Source: Sulfurisoma sediminicola
Lineage (GTDB): Bacteria > Pseudomonadota > Gammaproteobacteria > Burkholderiales > Rhodocyclaceae
DNA length: 64,000 bases
Direction of reading: 5' to 3'
Assembly (NCBI RefSeq): GCF_003865015.1
Contig: NZ_BHVV01000003.1
Location: 186,001 to 250,000 of the forward strand
In this document: positions 8,636 to 15,338 of the stretch, one piece after another
Position numbering within the stretch: the stretch's first letter is position 1
How the letters are laid out: the number at the start of each line of letters is the position of its first letter
Notes under the pieces: generated by a model
Seen by the model: only the letters and a program-made list of their open reading frames with translations
What the model was told of the DNA's origin: nothing
The model's database searches: none
Made by a program: the position numbers and the translations under genes

Positions 8636-8838
8636 TTTTGTCCGGGGATGGTGAAGTGCTCGCCAACGGCGAAACCGAAAACGCTGTCGAGGCCGAGTTC
8701 GATGATCAGCCGATCCACCGCGGCCTGGCCGTGTTCGTGCGCAACTTCGGCCAGCACCAGGCGGGCGCCGTTGCGCTGGTAGCCGCCGCCGAAGCTCACC
8801 TGGCGGGCGAGCAGTTCGCGGGCGCGGTCGAGGGTCAT
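8632..8838 (-). CDS. Small conserved-looking protein of unknown function
   Basis: 68 aa, not recognised. It has a helical amino-terminal part (TLDRARELLARQ), then SFGGGYQRNGARLVLAEVAHEHG and an Ile/Leu-rich helix followed by FGFAVGEHF. There is no signal peptide, cysteine motif or membrane segment. Its ATG overlaps the stop of the upstream gene by 4 bp and its stop overlaps the phosphoesterase start by 4 bp. This double ATGA coupling is the main evidence that it is a real gene and may function with its neighbours. Confidence 0.65.
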   Translation of the reverse strand: MTLDRARELLARQVSFGGGYQRNGARLVLAEVAHEHGQAAVDRLIIELGLDSVFGFAVGEHFTIPGQK

Positions 8839-9251
8839 ACGATCAGCGGGCCGAAGTATTCCTCGCCGTCGTTGGCCTTGCTGAAATCGACGGCGTTCAT
8901 GCCCGAACGCATGCCGGCCTTTTCGCGTTCGTGGTCGGATTGCACCTGCAGCAGGGTGATCACGCAGTCGCCCAGGTTGTCGTACTCGTCCTTGCCGGTG
9001 CCGAACTGCTGGGCTTCGGTGTAATAGAACTGGCAGCGGAAACGGCTATCGCCGGTCTTAAATACGACGAAGTGGGCGCCGCGTTGATCCCAGATCACGG
9101 TCGGGCAGGTGTCGAGCGCCTCGGTGAGCTGGTCGAGCATCAGTTCGGCATCGGCAACCTCAATGGGTATGTCCTGGCCGTAGCGTTCCCGCAGACACTG
9201 TTTGACCAGTTGTTTTTCCCGCTCCGTGAAGTCGGGGATGGTTGTGTTCAT
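8835..9251 (-). CDS. Protein of unknown function upstream of the phosphoesterase
   Basis: 138 aa, soluble, acidic, not recognised. The amino terminus is helical (FTEREKQLVKQCLRERYG), followed by a strand-rich core (PTVIWDQRGAHFVVFKTG; FRCQFYYTEAQQFGTG) and a Leu/Asp-rich stretch ending EEYFGPLIV. It is the first gene of a tightly overlapping trio (4-bp overlap with the next) and is divergent from soeA across a 133-bp region that contains an FNR-type box. It could therefore be co-regulated with the sulfite dehydrogenase. No catalytic residues can be proposed. Confidence 0.65.
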   Translation of the reverse strand: MNTTIPDFTEREKQLVKQCLRERYGQDIPIEVADAELMLDQLTEALDTCPTVIWDQRGAHFVVFKTGDSRFRCQFYYTEAQQFGTGKDEYDNLGDCVITLLQVQSDHEREKAGMRSGMNAVDFSKANDGEEYFGPLIV

Positions 9252-9321
9252 GGGTTGGCCTCTAACCTTGTTTGCGGAAAGGGATGGGGAAGCTTATCCG
9301 AAAATAAAAACTTTCCGCTTG

Positions 9322-9335
9322 TTGATCTGGATCAA
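9322..9335 (+). promoter_or_regulatory. FNR/Anr-type operator upstream of soeA
   Basis: TTGATCTGGATCAA is a perfect match to the FNR-family consensus TTGAT-N4-ATCAA. Its centre (9328.5) lies 41.5 bp from a transcription start at 9370, the class II activator position, and a fitting -10 element follows at 9359-9364. The same box also lies between the divergent soe and minus-strand trio promoters. Anr, Dnr and FNR proteins share this consensus, so oxygen or nitric oxide could be the signal. Confidence 0.75.
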
Positions 9336-9358
9336 ATTTTGTAAGAATATCGCTAGGT

Positions 9359-9364
9359 TCTAAT
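9359..9364 (+). promoter_or_regulatory. Probable -10 element of soeABC
   Basis: TCTAAT matches TATAAT at five of six positions and lies 23 bp after the FNR box. There is no good -35 hexamer at 16-18 bp upstream; that space is taken by the FNR box, as expected for a class II FNR-dependent promoter. The predicted leader is only about 15 bases and lacks a Shine-Dalgarno sequence. Confidence 0.5.
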
Positions 9365-9384
9365 TTACCGTTTGCCCGTCGCCC

Positions 9385-12270
9385 ATGCAAGCCTCCCCCG
9401 CACCAGCTCCGGTTACGGAGATCAAGAACACCACCTGCTACATGTGCGCCTGCCGTTGCGGCGTGCGCGTCCATCTTCGCGATGGGCAGGTTCGCTACAT
9501 CGATGGCAACCCGAACCATCCGCTCAACAAGGGCGTGATCTGCGCCAAGGGCAGCTCGGGCATCATGAAGCAGTATTCGCCGGCCCGACTGACGCGGCCG
9601 CTGCGGCGAAAGGCCGGCGCCGAGCGCGGCCTCGGCGAGTTCGAGCCGATCAGCTGGGAGGAGGCCTTCACCATTCTCTCCGAGCGCCTGGCCAAGATCC
9701 GCGCCACCGACCCGAAGAAATTCGCGCTGTTTACCGGCCGCGACCAGATGCAGGCGCTCACCGGCCTGTTCGCCCGCCAGTTCGGCACGCCCAACTACGC
9801 CGCGCATGGCGGCTTCTGCTCGGTCAATATGGCCGCCGGCATGATCTACACCATCGGCGGTTCCTTCTGGGAGTTCGGCGGGCCCGATCTGGATCGATCG
9901 AAACTCTTCGTGATGATCGGCACCGCCGAAGACCATCATTCCAATCCGCTCAAGATGGCGTTGGGCAAGTTCAAGCGTGACGGCGGCCGCTTCATTTCGA
10001 TCAACCCGGTGCGTACCGGCTACTCGGCCATCGCCGACGAATGGGTGCCCATCCGTCCCGGCACCGACGGCGCGCTGCTGCTGGCGATCATTCACGAGAT
10101 CATCGCGCTCGGCCTCTACGACCGCGACTTCCTGGTCAAGTATTCCAACTCCGGTCAACTGATCAACGTCAATGAGGACAGCGACGAGTTCGGCATGTTC
10201 CTGCGCACCGAGGTGCCGGAAGAGGAGGCCTGCTACGACCCGCAGGACAAGCTCTGGTGGGACCGCAATACCGACAAGGCTGTCGTCACCCATCAGGCCG
10301 GTGCCGACCCCTATCTCTTCGGCGAGTTCACGCTGCGCGACGGTACGCCGGTCAAGCCTGCGTTCCAGCTGCTGAAGGAGCGCGTCGAGAACTACACGGC
10401 GGATTGGGCCGCCGGCATCACCGGCATCCCGGCCGACACCATCCGTCGCCTGGCGCGAGAGATGGGCGTCACCGCCCGCGACCAGCGCATCGAACTGCCG
10501 ATCAACTGGACCGACTCCTGGGGCAACGAGCACGATACCGTGACCGGCAACCCCGTTTCATTTCACGCCATGCGCGGCCTGGCGGCGCATTCCAACGGTT
10601 TCCAGACCATCCGCGCGCTGGCCATCCTGATGTCACTGCTCGGCACCATCGACCGCCCGGGCGGCTTCCGCCACAAGGTGCCGTTCCCGCGTCCGATTCC
10701 GCCCTGTGCCCGCACGCCGAACACCCCGCTGGCGGTCAAGCCGAATCACCCGCTCGATGGCCTGGCGCTGGGCTGGCCGTCCGATCCCGACGACCTCTTC
10801 GTCGACGAGCAGGGTCAGCCGGTGCGCATCGACAAGGGCTTCTCCTGGGAGTATCCGCTGTCGGTGCACGGTCTGATGCACAACGTCATCACCAACGCCT
10901 GGCGCGGCGACCCCTACAGCATCGACACGCTGCTGATCTTCATGGCCAACATGTCGTGGAATTCCACGATGAACGCCGTCGAGGTCCGCAAGATGCTCAA
11001 CGACAAGGGTGAGGATGGCGAATACAAGATTCCCTTCCTCGTCGTCTGCGACGCCTTCCAGTCCGAGATGACGGCCTTCGCCGACCTGGTGCTGCCGGAC
11101 ACGACCTATCTCGAGCGCCACGACGTCATGTCGATTCTCGACCGACCGATTTCCGAGTTCGACGGCCCGGTCGATTCCGTGCGCATCCCGGTGGTGCCGC
11201 CGACCGGCGAGTGCAAGCCGTTCCAGGAAGTGCTGATCGAGATCGGCGCGCGCCTCAAGCTGCCGGTGTTCGTGAACAAGGATGGCAGCCGCAAGTACCG
11301 CGACTACCCGGACTTCATCGTCAATTACGAGACCGAGCCGGGCTCGGGCATCGGCTTCCTTGCCGGTTGGCGGGGCAAGGGCGGCGAGAAGATGCTGCGT
11401 GGCGAGCCAAACCCGAACCAGTGGGAGATGTACGCCAAGAACGACTGCGTCTTCCACTACGAACTGCCCAAGAGCTACCAGTACATGCGCAACTGGAACA
11501 AGGGCTATCTCGAATGGTCGCAGCGCAACCGGGTCACCCGCTACGCCGAACCGATCCTGATCCACATCTATTCCGAGGTTCTGCAGAAGTTCCGCACGGC
11601 CGCGCAGGGCAAAGGCCCCACGCGCAAGCCCCCGGAACACCTGAAGAAACGCATCGAGACCTATTTCGATCCGCTGCCCTTCTACTACGAGACGCTGGAG
11701 TCGCAGGCATCCGACAAGCACAAGTACCCGCTGTGCGCAGTGACCCAGCGGCCGATGGCGATGTACCACTCGTGGGACTCGCAGAATGCCTGGCTGCGGC
11801 AGATCCACACCCACAACTATCTGTACGTGAACACCCACACGGCGCGCGTCGCAGGAATCGCGGACGGCGACTGGATCTGGGTCGAATCGCAATGGGGCAA
11901 GGTGCGCTGCATGGCCAAACATTCCGAGGCCGTCGAGCCGGGCACGGTATGGACCTGGAACGCCATCGGCAAGGCGGCCGGTGCCTGGAACCTGACGCCG
12001 GATGCCAACGAGTCGCAGCGCGGCTTCCTGCTCAATCACGTGATCTCGGAGGAGCTGCCGGCAAGCGTCGACAAGGCCGGTCCGGGCAAGTTGTCCAACT
12101 CCGACCCGATCACGGGCCAGGCGGCGTGGTACGACGTGCGCGTCCGCATCTACAAGGCCGAGGCGGGCGAGCCCGAGCAGACTTCGCCGCAGTTTGAAAC
12201 CATGAAGCCCTATCCCGGCCAGCCCGAGCGCAAGAGCGTCTGGAATTTCTTCGCGGGGAAAAACAAATGA
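9385..12270 (+). CDS. soeA: SoeA, molybdopterin subunit of sulfite dehydrogenase
   Basis: 961 aa. The amino-terminal 4Fe-4S site is C18-x2-C21-x3-C25 with C53 (VICAKG). The body is a DMSO-reductase family Mo-bis-MGD oxidoreductase, including FTGRDQMQAL, GTAEDHHSNPLKM and NPVRTGYSAIADEWVPIRPG. There is no twin-arginine signal, so the enzyme stays in the cytoplasm, as known for SoeABC, which oxidises sulfite to sulfate and reduces quinone. The following soeB and soeC, and tusA/dsrE further down, support this over thiosulfate or polysulfide reductase, which are similar but usually exported. The ATG follows an in-frame TAA and has no clear ribosome-binding site. It overlaps soeB by 4 bp. Confidence 0.82.
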   Translation: MQASPAPAPVTEIKNTTCYMCACRCGVRVHLRDGQVRYIDGNPNHPLNKGVICAKGSSGIMKQYSPARLTRPLRRKAGAERGLGEFEPISWEEAFTILSERLAKIRATDPKKFALFTGRDQMQALTGLFARQFGTPNYAAHGGFCSVNMAAGMIYTIGGSFWEFGGPDLDRSKLFVMIGTAEDHHSNPLKMALGKFKRDGGRFISINPVRTGYSAIADEWVPIRPGTDGALLLAIIHEIIALGLYDRDFLVKYSNSGQLINVNEDSDEFGMFLRTEVPEEEACYDPQDKLWWDRNTDKAVVTHQAGADPYLFGEFTLRDGTPVKPAFQLLKERVENYTADWAAGITGIPADTIRRLAREMGVTARDQRIELPINWTDSWGNEHDTVTGNPVSFHAMRGLAAHSNGFQTIRALAILMSLLGTIDRPGGFRHKVPFPRPIPPCARTPNTPLAVKPNHPLDGLALGWPSDPDDLFVDEQGQPVRIDKGFSWEYPLSVHGLMHNVITNAWRGDPYSIDTLLIFMANMSWNSTMNAVEVRKMLNDKGEDGEYKIPFLVVCDAFQSEMTAFADLVLPDTTYLERHDVMSILDRPISEFDGPVDSVRIPVVPPTGECKPFQEVLIEIGARLKLPVFVNKDGSRKYRDYPDFIVNYETEPGSGIGFLAGWRGKGGEKMLRGEPNPNQWEMYAKNDCVFHYELPKSYQYMRNWNKGYLEWSQRNRVTRYAEPILIHIYSEVLQKFRTAAQGKGPTRKPPEHLKKRIETYFDPLPFYYETLESQASDKHKYPLCAVTQRPMAMYHSWDSQNAWLRQIHTHNYLYVNTHTARVAGIADGDWIWVESQWGKVRCMAKHSEAVEPGTVWTWNAIGKAAGAWNLTPDANESQRGFLLNHVISEELPASVDKAGPGKLSNSDPITGQAAWYDVRVRIYKAEAGEPEQTSPQFETMKPYPGQPERKSVWNFFAGKNK

Positions 12271-12998
12271 CTCAGCTCGCCCTAGTAATCGACCTCAACG
12301 TCTGCGTCGGCTGCCAGGCCTGCGTCACCAACTGCAAGGAATGGAACACATCCGGCGATGCCGGCCCCATGGTCGACCAGAACCCCTACGGCAAGGATCC
12401 GACCGGCACCTTCTTCAACCGCGTGCAGACCTTCGAGGTCGGCGAATTTCCCAACACCGAAACCATTCATTTTCCGAAGTCCTGTCTCCATTGCGAAGAT
12501 CCGCCCTGCGTGCCGGTGTGCCCGACGGGTGCGTCATACAAGCGCAAGGAGGACGGCATCGTTCTCGTCGATTACGACAAGTGCATCGGTTGCAAGTACT
12601 GCTCCTGGGCCTGCCCCTACGGCGTGCGCGAGTTCGACGAGTCGCAGAAGGTGATGAAGAAATGCACTCTCTGCGTCGATCGCATCTACGATCCCAACAT
12701 GACCGAGGAGGAGCGTCGCCCGGCTTGCGTGCGCGCCTGCCCGACCAGTGCTCGCCTCTACGGCGATATCCATGACCCGGAATCGGAGGTCAGCCACGCC
12801 ATCCGCGAAGCCGGCGGCTACCAGCTGATGCCGGAGTGGGGCACCAGCCCGGCCAACCACTACCTGCCGCGGCGCAAGACCAAGCTGCGCCTGCGTCACG
12901 ACGAAATCGAGCGTGCCGACAACCCGCTCAAGATCGACGGCCTGCTGCCCAAGCCGAGCAAGTCCGAGCCCTCGCTCGACGACGTCACCTCCTGGTAA
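12267..12998 (+). CDS. soeB: SoeB, four-cluster ferredoxin subunit
   Basis: 243 aa. Four 4Fe-4S cluster motifs of the DmsB/PsrB type occur in order: CVGCQACVTNCKEWN, CLHCEDPPCVPVCPTGA, CIGCKYCSWACPYG and CTLCVDRI with ACVRACPTSA. The protein passes electrons from the molybdenum subunit to the membrane subunit. Its ATG overlaps the soeA stop (ATGA), ensuring equal synthesis; soeC follows 11 bp later. No signal peptide, which fits a cytoplasmic location. Confidence 0.87.
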   Translation: MTQLALVIDLNVCVGCQACVTNCKEWNTSGDAGPMVDQNPYGKDPTGTFFNRVQTFEVGEFPNTETIHFPKSCLHCEDPPCVPVCPTGASYKRKEDGIVLVDYDKCIGCKYCSWACPYGVREFDESQKVMKKCTLCVDRIYDPNMTEEERRPACVRACPTSARLYGDIHDPESEVSHAIREAGGYQLMPEWGTSPANHYLPRRKTKLRLRHDEIERADNPLKIDGLLPKPSKSEPSLDDVTSW

Positions 12999-13009
12999 TC
13001 GAGGTTTTC

Positions 13010-13993
13010 ATGCATCCAGCATTCTCTGTCATCTTCCTCACTACTCTCATCGGTGTCGGTCAGGGCCTGTTCCTGGCGCTGTTCACCGCCCAGTCCTATG
13101 CCCTGTTCGATTTGCTGCCGAAGCAGGATGGCCATGCCTTCTACGCTCATGGCAGCCTCATCGCCCTGCTGTTCCTGATCGGCGGCCTGGTGGCTTCGTT
13201 CTTCCATCTCGGTCGACCCGAGCGCGCATGGCGGTCTGCGACGCAATGGCGCACATCGTGGCTGTCGCGCGAAGTGATCGTGTTGCCGGCCTTCATGGGC
13301 ACAGTGTTTCTCTACGGCATCGCGCACCTGTTCGACTTCAAGCCGGTGGTGGCGACGCTGCCCGGCGGCATCGCCATCGATCTCACGGTGGTGATCGGTG
13401 CTGTCGGTTGGGTGCTGGCGTTTGCGCTCTATGTCTGCACCGGCATGATCTACGCCTGCCTGCGTTTCCTGCGCGAATGGCATTCATCGCTGACGGTCAT
13501 CAACTACATCCTGCTCGGCGGGGCCTCGGGCTTCACGCTGGCGACCGTCTTCGCCGCCGCTGCCGCGCCCGATCTGGTGCGCTTCTTCGCCGGTTGGGCG
13601 GCCATCATCACCCTGCTTGGCCTGGTCAGTCGCGCAGCGTCGCTGGTCCGCAATGCCCGCCTGAAGCCCAAGTCGACATTGCAGTCGGCCATCGGCATCA
13701 AGCATCCCAAGATCGTGCAGAAGGCACAGGGCTTCATGGGCAGTTCCTTCAACACCCGCGAATTCTTTCATGGCAAGAGCGTCGGCTTCCTCCGTTCGAT
13801 CAAGTGGATATTCCTCTTGCTGGCCTTTGTCGTTCCGGCGCTGCTCCTGGCCACGGCCCTCACCGGCGTCGGCGCGCTGGGCCTGATGCTCATTGCCTTC
13901 GTGGTGCAGTATCTGGGGCTGATGGCGGAGCGCTGGTTCTTCTTTGCCCAAGCCAATCATCCGCAGAATCTCTACTACCAAGCCATCGGTTGA
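13010..13993 (+). CDS. soeC: SoeC, DmsC-like quinone-reducing membrane anchor
   Basis: 327 aa, with multiple hydrophobic segments, about eight helices (for example FSVIFLTTLIGVGQGLFLAL, SLIALLFLIGGLVASFFHLG and IFLLLAFVVPALLLATAL). DmsC/NrfD-like anchors hold the iron-sulfur subunit at the membrane and exchange electrons with quinone without haem. The start is the ATG in VFMHPAFS, preceded by GAGG at a good distance; the open frame extends further upstream, but that part overlaps soeB in another frame. It is the last gene of the soeABC transcript. Confidence 0.85.
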   Translation: MHPAFSVIFLTTLIGVGQGLFLALFTAQSYALFDLLPKQDGHAFYAHGSLIALLFLIGGLVASFFHLGRPERAWRSATQWRTSWLSREVIVLPAFMGTVFLYGIAHLFDFKPVVATLPGGIAIDLTVVIGAVGWVLAFALYVCTGMIYACLRFLREWHSSLTVINYILLGGASGFTLATVFAAAAAPDLVRFFAGWAAIITLLGLVSRAASLVRNARLKPKSTLQSAIGIKHPKIVQKAQGFMGSSFNTREFFHGKSVGFLRSIKWIFLLLAFVVPALLLATALTGVGALGLMLIAFVVQYLGLMAERWFFFAQANHPQNLYYQAIG

Positions 13994-14157
13994 TTCGGCC
14001 GCCTCGACTGCTGCATTGCAACAGCGATGATGGTTGCTAAGGTTGGCCGCGTCGGAATATCATCGCGTACTTAATTTCCGGGCGCCGGCTTGGCTCGGCG
14101 CCGCTAACAACGGTTCGTTTTACCCTTCACCCACAACACACTCTGCGAGGAAACGAA

Positions 14158-14385
14158 ATGAATTTCGACAAAGAACTCGACGCCCGCGGCCTCAACTGCC
14201 CGCTGCCCATTCTGCGCGCCAAGAAGGCCCTGGCCGAGCTGACGCCCGGCCAGATCCTGCGCATCCTGGCGACCGATCCGGGTTCGGTCAAGGATTTCCA
14301 GGCGTTCGCCAAGCAGACCGGCAACGAGCTTCTCTCCAGCGCCGAGAACAACAAGGAATTCGAGTTTTTCATCAAGCGCAAGTAA
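14158..14385 (+). CDS. tusA: TusA sulfur-carrier protein
   Basis: 75 aa. The hallmark CPxP motif is present as NCPLP, with the sulfur-accepting Cys14, within LDARGLNCPLPILRAKKAL. TusA carries a persulfide between sulfurtransferases. In sulfur oxidisers it delivers sulfane sulfur to Dsr or sHdr systems together with DsrE-type proteins, and here a dsrE2-like gene follows. A good ribosome-binding site (GAGGAAACGAA) precedes the ATG. The position behind soeABC supports a role in sulfur oxidation rather than tRNA thiolation. Confidence 0.88.
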   Translation: MNFDKELDARGLNCPLPILRAKKALAELTPGQILRILATDPGSVKDFQAFAKQTGNELLSSAENNKEFEFFIKRK

Positions 14386-14394
14386 TTTTCCCTC

Positions 14395-14424
14395 GCTGGC
14401 CCGGGTCTGACGGCACGGGCCAGC
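14395..14424 (+). other. Strong intergenic hairpin between tusA and dsrE2
   Basis: A perfect 9-bp stem (GCTGGCCCG/CGGGCCAGC) with a 12-nt loop starts 9 bases after the tusA stop. There is no T-run, so it is not a classical terminator; it could protect the tusA mRNA end or set the ratio of tusA to dsrE2 expression. Confidence 0.55.
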
Positions 14425-14550
14425 GTGCCGCACGATCGGGATCCAAGAATAATCCGCCCGAACGTCGGGATTTTCCTGCAATACCGCAATACCGCGTGAC
14501 GGGCGATTTCCACAACAGCCGCGTCAATCTGAATGTCTAAGGAGGACACC

Positions 14551-15153
14551 ATGGGCGCCACCCCCGAAGTTGCCGTCATCGACGATCTGATCCGCCAGCG
14601 CCTCGACGAAATCCTGCCGCAGAAATTGCAGGAACTCGAGGACTCCAAGACCCCCTCGTTGGCCATCATCGCCACCAAGGGCACCCTGGACTGGGCCTAT
14701 CCGCCCTTCATCCTTGCCTCGACCGCAGCCGCGCTGGGCTGGGATGTCACCATCTTTTTCACCTTCTACGGGCTGCAGCTGGTCAAGAAGGATGTTTCCG
14801 ACCTCAAGGTCAGCCCGCTGGGTAATCCCGGCATGCCGATGAAAATGCCCTTCGGTCCGGACTGGTTTAAGAGCATCAACTGGAACATCCCCAACGTCAT
14901 CCAGGCCGGCATCCCCGGCTTCGAAACCGTCGCCACCAAGTTGATGCAGCAGACCATCGCCAACAACGGCGTTGCCAAGATCGAGGAACTGCGCGAACTG
15001 TCGCAGGAGGCCGGCGTCAAGTTCGTCGTCTGCCAGATGACCGTTGAGCTCTTCGGCTTCAATCACGAGGACTTCGTCGACGGCATGGACTACGTCGGTG
15101 CCGCCTCTTTCCTGCCGGTGGCGCAGAAGGCCGACGTCACGCTCTTCATCTGA
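14551..15153 (+). CDS. DsrE2-like sulfurtransferase partner of TusA
   Basis: 200 aa. It has a DsrE/DsrF-like fold: LAIIATKGTLDWAYPPFILA, a hydrophobic stretch with AALGWDVTIFFTFYG, and a late motif FVVCQMTVELFGF with the single cysteine, Cys161, at the position of the active-site Cys in DsrE2 proteins. DsrE2 is often encoded next to TusA and donates or receives sulfane sulfur. A second ATG 18 bases upstream is in frame, but the strong GGAGG sits between them, deciding for 14551. A clear terminator follows, so this ends the soe-tus-dsrE region. Confidence 0.82.
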   Translation: MGATPEVAVIDDLIRQRLDEILPQKLQELEDSKTPSLAIIATKGTLDWAYPPFILASTAAALGWDVTIFFTFYGLQLVKKDVSDLKVSPLGNPGMPMKMPFGPDWFKSINWNIPNVIQAGIPGFETVATKLMQQTIANNGVAKIEELRELSQEAGVKFVVCQMTVELFGFNHEDFVDGMDYVGAASFLPVAQKADVTLFI

Positions 15154-15177
15154 TGTTGTTTCTTTGCAACATGAATC

Positions 15178-15204
15178 AAAAGCGCCCCATCACGGGGCGC
15201 TTTT
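15178..15204 (+). terminator. Terminator after dsrE2
   Basis: AAAAGCGCCCC and GGGGCGCTTTT form an 11-bp stem around a 5-nt loop, ending in four T. The symmetric A/T flanks could allow it to work on both strands, but only the plus-strand gene needs it. Confidence 0.85.
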
Positions 15205-15249
15205 CCTGTTGCCGGGCGGACCACTGCCCCACTATAGTTCGGACAGTCC

Positions 15250-15273
15250 CTCAGTCCAGAAATCGGGACTGAG
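15250..15273. repeat. Inverted repeat upstream of the FadL-type porin
   Basis: CTCAGTCC and GGACTGAG form a perfect 8-bp inverted repeat with an 8-nt spacer, 66 bases before the porin start. An operator or a leader hairpin are both possible. A GGACAGTCC half-palindrome overlaps its left side. Confidence 0.4.
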
Positions 15274-15338
15274 TTGTTAGTTTAGGTTTGGTTTGTAACC
15301 CATTGATCCAACGAACCCTGCGTCGCGGGAGGAGAAAT

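Noticed and set aside
9262-12039. Two long minus-strand open frames opposite soeA
   Set aside because: They have shadow composition opposite a complete molybdopterin oxidoreductase, and no ribosome site or motif was seen.
9385-13993. Polysulfide, thiosulfate or DMSO reductase as the identity of the Mo operon
   Set aside because: The catalytic subunit lacks a Tat signal and lies with tusA/dsrE and qmo genes, favouring the cytoplasmic sulfite dehydrogenase SoeABC; not excluded absolutely.
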